From Parapristionchus giblindavisi (Eukaryota > Nematoda > Chromadorea > Rhabditida > Diplogasteridae): a DNA stretch of 64,000 bases. The notes below the pieces were generated by a model that ran no database searches, was not told the DNA's origin, and worked only from the letters and a program-made list of their open reading frames with translations. The stretch is taken from positions 62,001 to 126,000 of the forward strand of contig CALSFV010000093.1 of NCBI GenBank assembly GCA_943737045.1, given 5' to 3'. Below, one piece after another: positions 14,325 through 24,648 of the stretch (within the stretch, counting starts at the first letter, position 1; each line of letters starts with the position of its first letter). The position numbers were made by a program, and so were the translations under genes.

Positions 14325-14700
14325 TTAAAAGTTTATGCTACAACAATCTAATAACAACAACAAGAACTAATTTTGGGATACAAGGCACTTCATACGGTCA
14401 TATTCATATGTATTGATAATATCGAGTGAAAAAAAAGAAAAAAATCCTAACTTTGAGACCAGTGGAATCGCGGATTCAACAACTATTTATACGACAGGGT
14501 CTGCCTACGAATCGAGAGGTAGTACATGGATGCGGCTGCAGGATTATCGGCTGTTTGCTACTGCTCTCCCCCAATCACACACTCTCTCACATCAAACACA
14601 ATCTCTGACACTCTCTCTGTATCATTCTCGTACCATACCGATCTACCGGGAAGAAATGAGTGGAAGCAATGGCAGAGTCTAGCAAAATTTAACTCGTAAA
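14325..14700. repeat. Diverged direct repeat, copy 2
   Basis: Partner of 11595-12010, with the same block order, including ACTATTTATA and CACACACTCTCTCAC. The two copies flank the family A MITE at 13538. Confidence 0.6.
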
Positions 14701-14801
14701 TTTACTATTAACTACTGCGTAAGCCGCGAAGATGAATTAAGGGCTGTTTAAACAAGCAAAGAGATGAGTAATGGATATCGCGTGCGGGGTCCACTACACT
14801 C

Positions 14802-16607
14802 CTAGTGACTTCGTTGGTAGATGTCGTAGCTGGCGGGCGTCACTCGAGCCACCTTCTCCGCGAATTCGGCATCACTTGGCAGGAGGAGGTCAGGAATCGA
14901 GATGATGATCTTCAATGAAATAGGTCAATCAATCGGTCAACGATATATCAAAAAATTCGAAATCACAAGAATCAAATCACCAATTGCATTTCTCTGTATA
15001 TTTTCTGAGCTTGCTCTAATAACACAAAATCTGGGTGATCACAACAAAATCCGTGCCCGAGATTACGCATACTCTGACCCCAGAAACCAGTGCCCAATGC
15101 AGTCTGTGACGCGTACCCGAACCGGGTAAACCGACGGAGAACCAACCTGGTCGTTCTTGCCACCGGCCTTCTGCTGATCACTGTACCGCGCCCGACCGAG
15201 TGCTCGCAGGAATTCGTGGCGGCACCTACAATAATCGAAGACACTTATCACTAGTATAATCACTTTGTGTCATTTTGGTTCCGCATTCACAGATAAGCCT
15301 CGATGATCCAAACCACCAAACTTTAGAACATCTCTGAAACACCGAATCAGCAAGTTCACCCTTCATAACAATAATCATCATGATAATGGTTTACTAGTGC
15401 AATTCACATACCAAAACCACAAAAAAAATGAAAGGGGATTTCCAATGTTAAACAAGAAATAAAGAAGTCTTTTTTTTTCAAACTAGATATTCTGGAACTG
15501 GAACCATCTTGAACTGTGTCTAGTGCGCGACTTAAATTAATAATATTAATAGATGTAGTATAGATTTCATGCGCAGACGCGATCGATGGCTCGGACTTCT
15601 TCGGCGAGGGCATCTACTTCCAAGGGTGAGAGGAATGTTGAATAAACACATTTTGCTTTAAATGTTTTTTTTAAAAAATATATAGGTTAGCTAATACTGT
15701 GCCCTATGGTGTTTTAATGGAACGGTGTGCAATTTCCACACCGAAATTAAACAAAAGGCAAAAGTTCAAAGATTAAAGATCAAAGATCAAACCTCAACGA
15801 GGAATGGGCGACTCGGAGCAACAGTGGATGGGCAGTGATCAATTCGATCGGAACGTTCATCACCCGCGTAGCGTACACAAAGTTGGCAATGAGCACGCGA
15901 GAATCTGAAATATCAAATGCAAAGTTGTTGTTTGATTGAACTCACAATTTTCTGTAGGATCAAATGACCCTCACTAGATTCAGAGCTAGCAATTTTTTGC
16001 AGATTCTTCTGGAAATTTTTCAATTTTTGCGAGGTAAGGATATGCCCAAGGCCCCGATGGTAATTCAAGGATGTGGGCAAAAAAATCGTTTTAAACCACC
16101 TACGCATAAGTCGAATAGCTTCGTTACACATTTTCAAAATGATGTCAGAGGTTTCCGGGAATTTTCTGCTCAAATGCGGTCAGGTATTCAAAAAAAACTA
16201 CCAAATGCGGTCAGGTTTTTCGGTTTTTCGGGAATTTTCTGTTCAAAATGCGGTCAGGTTTTGTGGTTTGTAACGTACTTCTCGACCTATGCACCTATGG
16301 TAAATCCAAATATCTTCACAACGTTCATAAAAAAATACTTGGTCTGTTAACGCAACCACGAAACCGGTAATCACTTGTTCGATGTAGTTTTTTTAAAACG
16401 ACTTATCTACATAACATAGGTGGGCGCGTGAAAACGATTCCTTTTTCCGCACAGCCTTGCCTTCTCTTGCGGGGCCTTGCGCATAGCCAAAATTGGAAAA
16501 TTTCCAGTGAAATCTGCTAAAAAATGCCCATGCGCATAGCCTTGCCTTACAATTCCCCGGTTTGCGCACAGCCTTTCCCCCCAGTGTGCCCACCTATGCT
16601 ACATAAG

Positions 16608-16691
<84 letters not shown>

Positions 16692-19600
16692 GCACAATCG
16701 TCCTCACCCATCATAAAGAGTCTCGGGTCGGCGATGAGCATCTCCTTCACCTGCTCGGGTGACAGACGAAACTCATTCGTCAGCAGATCCCAGATGCGCT
16801 GAGAATAATGCAATCAATAAATGAACCAATACTCAGGCTAATAATCGATAATCACGACAAGACACTGTAGATCAAACTACGAATCATATGCAACTATAAA
16901 AGTTTTAAAAAAAGAAAATTCCAAACCATACCTTTATAGGACCGAGACCAAACATGAGCAGGCGTGGTTCCTTGACCAGAAGCTGAAAATGAAATCATTA
17001 AACAATTTCGAATTAAATTAATAGTATTAATGGATGTACAAGAATAAGTACCGTCAAAACGAAAAAAAGTGAAACATTTGTCAAATAATTTGACAAAATT
17101 TGACAAAAATTCACAAGATTCCCATTTTTAACATTTTTCATGATCTTGATGATGTTTTATCTCAGATTTTGTTTTGTAGATGTGTTTGCCCAATCCAGAT
17201 ATGCACGACAAAAGTGAAAAAATTAATCAGGAGCGTTGCGGAGCAGAATTGGTATACTGTAGCATACTGTAGAATATTACTGTAAAACTGCTTCCATCGC
17301 GTTTTTTTCGTCTAATCATGGATATATATAGCATTACTTGACTTCCTATAGCGAATGTGCACTGTTTGGATCATGTCGTAGATCAGACTGCAAAAGTGGT
17401 ATACTGTAGAAAATCCTACCGTATACCAGTTTCACAAAACAGCGTTCCCAGTGATTCATTTAAATATTTTTCTTCATAGGTCAAATAGGCAAGCCCAGTG
17501 ATGCTCAAATACACTATTGTCTATTTAAAAATAGCAACCGCGTTTAGATATAATGATTCAAAATCTTGTGAACTTTTGTCAAATTTTGTCAAATTATTTG
17601 ACAAATGTTTCACTTTTTTTCGTTTTGACGGTATGCATGCACTATAAATGTTTTAAAAAAACTAAGTTATCTAACCCCCCTAAAGTCCGACCTACACCTC
17701 ACCGTGGTAGGGGGGTGAACGGTGAGCACTGCACTGCACTCGCACCCCGGCCAACGTAGGCGGCACCGGCGTCCATGGGCTAGCAACCCCGACGCCGGTT
17801 CACTTATCACCGCTGCAACACGCACAAAGAAGAGGGTCCGGAGCGGCACAGAAGGGAGAAGGAGCACCACGTGTACTGGAAGCCCCGGATCCCCGAAGGG
17901 ACCTGTAGACCAAAACTGCCGCAGGAACACAAGTACACACGATCAACCAATGACCCCCCGCCATCACGATTGCTTCTACGTCGCCACGTACAACTGCCGA
18001 ACCATCAGCGCAGAAGCAGACCTTCGTGTTCTCCTCGAAACGACCGAGAAGCTCAGGTACGATGTGATCTGCCTGCAAGAGACGAAGGCACGCGCGGAGT
18101 ACACGAAGAAGACAGCCAACGGAGATCTCCTCATCATCGGAGCCAAAGTCGACAAGAAGAACGTCGGAGGAGTCGGATTCCTTGTCCATCGGTCCATCGA
18201 GAAGCTCATCGACAGCTTTTCTGTATACACCCCCCGACTCGCCAAAATAGTACTGAAGATGTGTCACTCGAAGATGGCCATCTTCTGCGCGTACGCCCCC
18301 ACGGACTGCGACTCGGACACAGAAAAGGAGTCGTTTTACGAGTTACTCGAGAAGGAGATCCGCAACGAGAAGTCCTACTACAAGATCGTCGCCGGCGACC
18401 TGAACGCGACACTCGCCAGCCATGCATCGAACTCGCGAGTAGGACCCCATGGATCAGATACAACGAACGATAACGGAGAACGAGTGATCGACCTCATGGA
18501 AGGATGTCACCTGTTCCACGGGAACAGCATCTTCAAGAAGCCTACTGCATCCAGATGGACTTGGGAGAGTCCAAACGGACACACCCACAAGGAACTCGAC
18601 CATATCCTCACCAACAGGCGATGGGCACTGTTCGATGTGACTGTCGTCCCAGGATTCTCCACTGGATCGGACCACCGCCTCTTGAGAGCCAAGCTCCACC
18701 TTCGAGAGAAGATGATGAAGAAAGACACCCACCGGCCCCCCCCCCCCCTCGACCCGCACCCGCCTACAACAAAGAATTCCTCGACCTGTCAATCGGGATA
18801 CACGATTGGACCGAGCATCCCGACCGTAACGAGGACTACGACGCACTCGTCCGAGGTCTTCTCCACTGTGCAGCCCGAGCAACCGCTCCTCCCACATCAC
18901 GGATCGAGAGAAGATTCGACGATAGAACCCGAAGCCTCCTCAAGGACCGAGCAAGAATCATGCAAGATCCAAAGTCCTCCCCCATCGAAAAGGCCACGAT
19001 CAACAAGCTCTGTCGAATCGCCACCACGGAATCTCTCAGAAGATACAAGGACACCAAACTGGTCGACGCAGCGGAGAAGCACGCGAGCATTCGGCGATGC
19101 AGGCGAGACATGGCGGACACGAGATCTGTGATGACAGTTCTTCGAGACCCCAGCGGAGTCCCCAGAACATCCCGAGAAGAGATCGAGAAGATCACCAAAG
19201 ACTTCTACACGGAGCTCTACAAGTCCAACACGCCAGTCCCCCGTACTCCAACCCCGACCCAAGAGCCAATGCCTCCAATCCTCCCGCAAGAAATCCGCCA
19301 CGCTATCGGCTCACTGAAGTCGAAGACAGCTTCTGGCCCGGATAAGATCACGAGTGACCTCCTCAAGGCTGGCGGCCACCACCTCCACGCGCTCCTCGCC
19401 AGAAAATTCAACCGATACCTCGCCGAAGAAGAGATTCCCAATCAGTGGAGGACCTCCCGGACCGTCCTTATCTTCAAAAAGGGAGACTGCGCCGACATAA
19501 AGAACTATCGACCCATCACACTGCTGTCCCAGATCTACAAGATCTTCACGAAGGTTGTCCTCAACCGACTAGAGCGCACGCTCGACGAGTACCAGCCAGT

Positions 19601-21762
19601 GGAGCAGGCAGGATTCAGGAGGAATTACGGATGTATGGACCACATACACACGGCGACCCAGATCATCGAGAGATGCAAGGAATACAAAATCCCACTGATC
19701 CTCGTCTTCGTCGACTACACGAAAGCGTTCGACTCGGTTGAACTTAACGGAGTGTACAACTCACTGGTCGAAGCCGGAGTCCAGCACGGATACATTAACA
19801 TCCTGGAGAAATGTAACACTAACACCACCTCCACTATCCGACTCTTCCACAGCGACATCGAGATCCCAATCGGTAAAGGAGTACGACAAGGAGACACCAT
19901 CTCGCCGAAACTCTTCTCGACGGCACTGGAACACGCGATGAGGAACCTGGACTGGGAGAAGAAAGGAATATCAATCGACGGCAAGCGACTCTCCAACCTT
20001 CGATTCGCAGACGACATCCTCCTACTCAGCCACACAACATCCGAGATGCAGGAAATGCTAACCGCGCTCGACCAAGCCGGACAGAAGATCGGTCTCAGCA
20101 TCAACCGATCGAAGACCGAAGTCATGCGAAACGCCTTCGCCATCTCCGATCCAATCTCCCTACAAGGAACGGACCTCAAGGAGACTGACAGCTACATCTA
20201 TCTCGGACGCAGACTCGCAATGGACCTCGACCTCAAACCCGAACTCGCAAGGAGAAGAAGCGCAGCATGGGCCGCATTCGGATCCATCAAAGATGCGGCG
20301 AGATTGGTGAAGGATAGAGAACTGCGTGCGCACCTCTTCAACTCGACAGTCCTCCCTGCCCTCTGCTACGGAGCCGAAACTTGGGCCGACAACAAAGGAA
20401 CGACGACCGCCCTCACGAGAGCTCAGCGTGCCATCGAGAGATCACTGCTCGGACACAGCAGAAGGAGCCAATGGGAGCAAGGACTTCGGAGCGACGATAT
20501 GAGGAGAGAATCCGGGATTCGCGACGCTGTCGAATACGCGAAGGGAGCGAAACATCGATGGGCAGGACACGTGATGAGGAGGAATGACGATCGATGGACG
20601 ACTAGGGTCACGACATGGTACCCAAGAGACGTGAAAAGGACACTCGGCCGCCCAGCCACCCGCTGGAGCGACCACTTCAAACGCCTCGATATCCCGCATC
20701 GCCCTCAGCCGACTACTGGACGTCTAAGTATCTAAGTAAGTTATCTAATAATGTGTCCTATGGTGAATAAAAATCGATCAATAACCTGTCTGAGTATCGA
20801 TTTTCTCAATCCAAACATGCCTCGCACAGTTTCCAGTCGAGATTCGGTCGTCTTGACGTCAATATTCAACCAGAATCTGCATATATTATCAATAAATCAA
20901 TAATCAAAGTAAAAAAAATCGATAATGCTACAGTATACCTAAACTCGGAAACGAGCTTGTAGATCTCGCGTTGCGTGAACTTGATCGATGCAAGATAGTT
21001 GATTCGCGCCTGAAAGATAAACAATCATCAATCAATAATAATTGTCATGTAATGGCCACTAATAGTAGCGAACGCAAACTGCAAAATAATCAATATATCT
21101 CCCGTGTAGCTTCAATGAATATTGAATAACAGCAACGCAGATACCATAGATCGAATAGGTACGCTACCTACATATTTTCAAAATGCGAGCAATAATATAA
21201 AAAATAAAAAGTCCGGGCAGGTATGGTTGTTTGTAACGCGTACTTTTCATGACCCATTCATACAACACATACTGAATAGCTGAATATCGCGGAAGAATGG
21301 ACACATCTCATCACGATTCAGTGACCGTTATTGACTAGCTAATCGTCATAAAAGGGGACAAACTGCAATACCTTCATATCGTCGAGATTCTGCAGGAGCA
21401 CGTAGGGATTGCGAGTGATGTACTCTCCGAGCGCATCGGGGGTGAATCCTGCAGAGAAAAATTTGATTAAGAAGGAACAGTTCAACATTACCACTCATCA
21501 TCAATTGTTTATTGATTTGATAATGTCATGAAAAACGAAAACACTAGGTCTAATGAAAAAATTTCTGCATTTATTTGTATGCTTTACTCATCAAATCACT
21601 AGAATCATTAGACTTTGAATTCTTCACAAAAAAATCGCGAATAACGATAGAAATTAATTATTAAATAATTTATGTCGAGAGTGTTATGTGATCTATTATC
21701 TTTGATTTACAAACCTGTATTGTTTCATGCTGAGCATGTCGATAAATATATATATTATCCAC

Positions 21763-21808
<46 letters not shown>

Positions 21809-24051
21809 TAACAATCTCACCAATTGATACCAGCCACCGTATCTTCGTGCGAGCATCGGCGTACTTCAGACGGAGCAGATGACGAGAGATCGACGGGTAC
21901 TTGGTCTCGATCTGAATGAATGAATTCCATGATTACGGTAGTATGTCGATATCGATTGATAAGATAAACAATGAACGAGATATTACTGTACGAATATACT
22001 AACAAAGTCAAGGTTAGCTAGACATCCGCAGCTGATATTTAATTAATTAATTTATCGACAAAAATTTACTCGAATCATGTGTCTGCCCGGCGATTTCCCG
22101 TTTCGCAACGTATATTAGTCTCTAGTCCGAAAACAAGTTAGTTAGTCCTAGCAGAATTCCCGAATATTCACATATATTTCAATGAGACAAGGTCAAAATT
22201 GTAAGTATTTATTACATTTAAACGTATCAAACCTCGAATAGATCAACGCCCAGGTCGACCAGAACTTGCAGCAGACGCACGTGGTTTACGTACGGCACGA
22301 GAGAACGGGCGTGCGAGGGAGGCAGTGTAGACGTATCGAACGGATGTGGATTCCATCTGATCGTTGGATTGGTTACATTCTCAAGACGAAACTCGCAATC
22401 ACCAGGCGTGACAGAGAAAAAAAGCGAGAAAGAGAGAGTACGCCAAAGTGAGAGAGCGCAGGCGACTAAACTACACAATACCGTAATTCTTTCAATAAGC
22501 TTTAGAGAAACGTTGTGTGGATATAATAATTGGCTACTTCCAACATCACTGTGACCCACTGCGAAGAACTGCGAGATCACCAAGAAAACAATGGTAACAG
22601 TAATGTTATGTTGAGACCGTAGATACAGCAACTACCCAACCACAACCGTATCTCACGTGTCCCTAGACCGTAGAGACCAATCAATCCATCAACAACTACC
22701 GTATCCCACATATCTCTACCGTACTTGCTCGGCGGTTTGGTCAGGTCGCTGGCGTCCAGTTCACCTTCGTTGTAGACGATCTGACGGAAGACCGGTGCGC
22801 CATACTCACGACCGCTTCCATCCTGCAACCAAGAAAACATTATTTTAATACAAGCAATTATGGAAAGATAATTCTGCCTGGCAAGAATACAACAAGATGG
22901 CAATATGGCAAGAATAGAAGAAATGGAGAAAAATAGAACGTATGAATTTGTTTTTACTGTCTTGCACTTCGCACTCAACTACTGATGTACAGTAATCCAA
23001 TCTTCATTCAGAGCTACAGTATCTACCGTATCCCTTACCGTACCTGTGATCGCAGTGCTGCCGTCCGCTCGTCCTCTTCAAAGTAGAGCTGTCGCAGCTG
23101 CGCCATCAAGTCTTCGCGCTTCAAGCCTAGAAAAAAGAAATACATTATAGATTCAAATCAATATTTTAAATACATACTTCAATCTATTCACTATGTTCCG
23201 GATGAATATCTTACTATTACGGCTTTTCAAACACAAATGTGGCATTCATTATCTCTCGGAACTGCTGATAGTTGATTATTTTGTACATTACACCTTGATA
23301 TTTGTGTCCTATCCTGGGATAGTCCCATCCAACCAACCCACTAGATATTCTCTTCCCTAACCAATAGGCATACCCACCGCAATCATAACCATTACATTTA
23401 GAACTCCCTGTTTAATCGTTATCATTATTTGTCTCGTTTCGTGAATAGGCGCGTTGATAAAATAGAATATATCCACACAATCTCGACAATCGAATTTCAG
23501 CTATCCATCATTCCAATGATACAGCGACGAAACTTCAATCCACAAGGTTCTGTGCATTTCATCGCGATATTGTGTCCTGGGAGAGTCCCATCCAATCTAA
23601 TCCCAAACCCACCACAATCCCAATCATTAAATTTAACTCTTTTTTTCAATCGTTATCATTATTTGTCTTGTTTCATGCATAAGCACCTTGATAAAATATA
23701 ATACATCGTAAGGGAGTCTTATATCGAATTTCAGCTATCCCTCAGTCCAATGATATAACTACGAGACTTCAATCCACCGGGTCTTGTACGGAGGTACTCA
23801 ACTATATCTATCTTCTTTGACATGAACAAATCGATAATCTTACCGGAGGGTCCTTCCATTGGATCGATAGTGTCACCATCGTCATCCTTCTGCAACACCA
23901 ACGACTGCTTCTGGCGTTGCTTGTCCGATGTCGTGGTCGAGGCTGCTGCCGAGGAGGGCAGGAAGATGGCCGGGCGATTGGACGCCTCGGCGCGTCCGAC
24001 AACGCACGAGACGCGGGCGGTTGCGCGTCCCAGCAGACGCGTCGCTAGCAT
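14802..24051 (-). CDS. MTERF3-like mitochondrial transcription/ribosome-biogenesis factor
   Basis: mTERF-domain proteins are all-helical mitochondrial nucleic-acid-binding solenoids; MTERF3 acts on mtDNA transcription and mitoribosome assembly. Coding exons: 23844-24051, 23044-23126, about 22700-22822, 22233 to about 22390, 21821-21911, 21372-21448, 20939-21009, 20786-20876, 16932-16982, 16708-16798, 15793-15904, 15147-15225 and 14802-14909. The N-terminus MLATRLLGRATARVSCVVGR is a basic, Ser/Arg-rich likely mitochondrial presequence. Repeated mTERF signatures are seen, e.g. LLVKEPRLLMFGLGPIK, LIADPRLFMM and NPYVLLQNLDDMK, and the C-terminal RHEFLRALGRARY...ISIPD matches MTERF3 specifically. 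The exon 3/exon 4 junction and the last acceptor (TTGAAG, not CAG) are uncertain. The ATG lies 12 nt behind a CCAG acceptor. The 3.8-kb intron 16983-20785 is inflated by a MITE and an RTE LINE. Confidence 0.9.
15571..15660 (+). pseudogene. Fragment of acyl-CoA oxidase exon, inverted, inside MTERF3 intron
   Basis: The plus strand here is nearly identical to the minus-strand acyl-CoA oxidase exon 9754-9827 plus about 25 nt of its downstream intron (reads [17 protein letters not shown], then GTGAG). It is an isolated, opposite-oriented exon piece with no other acyl-CoA oxidase exons nearby. Confidence 0.85.
16105..16291. mobile_element. Family C hAT-like MITE (CATAGGTCGAATAGC), copy in MTERF3 intron
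   Basis: Ends CATAAGTCGAATAGC and GTACTTCTCGACCTATG. Flanking octamers CACCTACG and CACCTATG match at 7/8. Inside are three tandem units around AAATGCGGTCAGGTTTTT. Confidence 0.75.
16415..16598. mobile_element. Family B hAT-like MITE (CATAGGTGGGC), copy 1
   Basis: Ends CATAGGTGGGCGCGTG and TGTGCCCACCTATG with a perfect 8-bp target duplication CTACATAA. It contains repeated AAGGCTATGCGCA-type words. Other copies: 45512-45704 and 46268-46427. Confidence 0.88.
16606..16687. repeat. (AAT)n microsatellite
   Basis: Long AAT tract with one GAT interruption, ending about 20 nt from exon 16708-16798 of the MTERF3-like gene. Confidence 0.95.
17051..17631. mobile_element. Family A MITE (CCGTCAAAACG ends), copy 2
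   Basis: Same terminal repeats and internal order as 13538-14128, again flanked by TA. The inner iterations here read TTTGTCAAATAATTTGAC. It lies in the large MTERF3 intron, 43 bp left of the RTE element. Confidence 0.87.
17722..18750 (+). CDS. RTE endonuclease frame (APE type)
   Basis: The frame opens at 17722. From about residue 85 it encodes an apurinic-type endonuclease: FYVATYNCRT (metal-site Asn), VICLQETKA (Glu), FCAYAPTD, VAGDLNATLA and GSDHRLLRAKL (terminal Asp-His). It nicks target DNA to prime reverse transcription. The frame remains formally open to 19131, but after the 13-C run at 18736-18748 it loses family character and the conserved sequence continues in the next frame. The first 80 residues are basic, Pro/Ser-rich and without a recognised domain. 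Confidence 0.88.
18504..20735 (+). CDS. RTE reverse transcriptase frame
   Basis: Open from 18504, but RT-like only after the C run near 18747. Seen in order: IRHAIGSLKSKTASGPDKI, NYRPITLLSQIYKIFTK, EQAGFRRNYGCMDHI, LVFVDYTKAFDSVEL (catalytic Asp), GVRQGDTISPKLF, LRFADDILLL (catalytic Asp pair) and SINRSKTEVM, then an RTE-type C-terminus with AGHVMRR and TRWSDHFKRL. The stop codon falls one base before the 3' target duplication. No internal stops, so the copy looks young. Frame 0 here versus frame 1 for the endonuclease: one extra C or two fewer C would make them continuous. Confidence 0.93.
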   Translation: MSPVPREQHLQEAYCIQMDLGESKRTHPQGTRPYPHQQAMGTVRCDCRPRILHWIGPPPLESQAPPSREDDEERHPPAPPPPRPAPAYNKEFLDLSIGIHDWTEHPDRNEDYDALVRGLLHCAARATAPPTSRIERRFDDRTRSLLKDRARIMQDPKSSPIEKATINKLCRIATTESLRRYKDTKLVDAAEKHASIRRCRRDMADTRSVMTVLRDPSGVPRTSREEIEKITKDFYTELYKSNTPVPRTPTPTQEPMPPILPQEIRHAIGSLKSKTASGPDKITSDLLKAGGHHLHALLARKFNRYLAEEEIPNQWRTSRTVLIFKKGDCADIKNYRPITLLSQIYKIFTKVVLNRLERTLDEYQPVEQAGFRRNYGCMDHIHTATQIIERCKEYKIPLILVFVDYTKAFDSVELNGVYNSLVEAGVQHGYINILEKCNTNTTSTIRLFHSDIEIPIGKGVRQGDTISPKLFSTALEHAMRNLDWEKKGISIDGKRLSNLRFADDILLLSHTTSEMQEMLTALDQAGQKIGLSINRSKTEVMRNAFAISDPISLQGTDLKETDSYIYLGRRLAMDLDLKPELARRRSAAWAAFGSIKDAARLVKDRELRAHLFNSTVLPALCYGAETWADNKGTTTALTRAQRAIERSLLGHSRRSQWEQGLRSDDMRRESGIRDAVEYAKGAKHRWAGHVMRRNDDRWTTRVTTWYPRDVKRTLGRPATRWSDHFKRLDIPHRPQPTTGRLSI
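21145..21257. mobile_element. Family C MITE, degenerate copy
   Basis: Left end CATAGATCGAATAGG and right end TTTGTAACGCGTACTTTTC match the family C ends at 35015-35217. No clean target duplication. Intronic in the MTERF3-like gene. Confidence 0.55.
21765..21811. repeat. (AAT)n/(ATT)n microsatellite
   Basis: AAT units switch to ATT units, so the tract is a short palindrome. It ends 10 nt from exon 21821-21911. Confidence 0.9.
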
Positions 24052-24648
24052 AAAAGCTACCTGGACATTAGGAACAATCGAAAATATTCAATGTATACAT
24101 AACAATCTTTCATCGTTCTCTTGAAATTAGGTATGAGAATAGAATCGCTTTGGTCTCAACCATATAGAAAATTATTGGATGAAACACACAATCACCAGGT
24201 CCAAATAATGATAATTATCTACTTTATTCTTCATCTTGAACTACGACGTGACAAGCGACGCAACAACACGATTCAGACATCACATCAGATCATTGTTTGA
24301 GTGCATTAATCGATAACAGAACAATGGATGAGGGGCGGGAAATTCAAATTCAAATTTTGACAGGGAGGATCGCGTGATAGTCACGCACAAAACAAAGCTA
24401 ATGTAGAAGGTGTATGCCTTAATGAGATTAGCATATTAACGACAACTAACAGTCTTGATCTAACTCGAAACTATAAAGCGGACGGGGTGGAGAAAACTGG
24501 GAGGAAGACGTGGAGTGACTACAAAGATCAAAGATCAAAATGATAAAAAGAGTGATAACGATTCGAACAAGCACTGGGGGTGCGCCTAACTAGGAGGTGG
24601 GATACGGTAAACGATCGATCAATCAATCGATATTCCGGTAACCGGGAG
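24052..24648. other. Intercistronic gap, TOM22 to MTERF3
   Basis: 597 bp between the TOM22 stop and the MTERF3 start, both minus strand. It includes a TTTGATCTTTG-type repeat (minus-strand sense) at 24520-24540 and the CCAG acceptor 12 nt before the MTERF3 ATG. No separate gene seen. Confidence 0.6.

Larger units (their letters stand above)
10564..14801. other. Gene-poor intergenic region with repeats
   Basis: 4.2 kb between the acyl-CoA oxidase start and the MTERF3-like stop. It holds a diverged direct repeat pair (about 11595-12010 and 14325-14700) and two TA-flanked MITEs (12922-13043 and 13538-14128). The open frames here are short, have no homology I recognise and lack a plausible exon chain. 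10620-11590 and 12010-12900 hold nothing I can name apart from scattered TACTGTAG/TACGGTAG words. Confidence 0.6.
17675..20736 (+). mobile_element. RTE-clade non-LTR retrotransposon, near full length
   Basis: Bounded by a perfect 12-bp target duplication TAAGTTATCTAA at 17663-17674 and 20737-20748. The 5' flank is short and the 3' end is a tiny tail (CTAAGTATCTAAG), as in RTE elements. An endonuclease frame and a reverse transcriptase frame overlap; they are listed separately. The element is inserted in an MTERF3 intron in antisense orientation to the host gene. Its GC content is visibly higher than that of the surrounding intron. Confidence 0.95.

Noticed and set aside
16547..16704. Tyrosine-rich extension of the MTERF3 exon 16708-16798
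   Set aside because: This is read-through of an (AAT)n microsatellite beyond a good GTGAGG donor.
17871..18473. Arg-rich 200-codon frame overlapping the RTE endonuclease
   Set aside because: It is a frame shadow of the GC-biased endonuclease coding region; the endonuclease motifs lie in the other frame.
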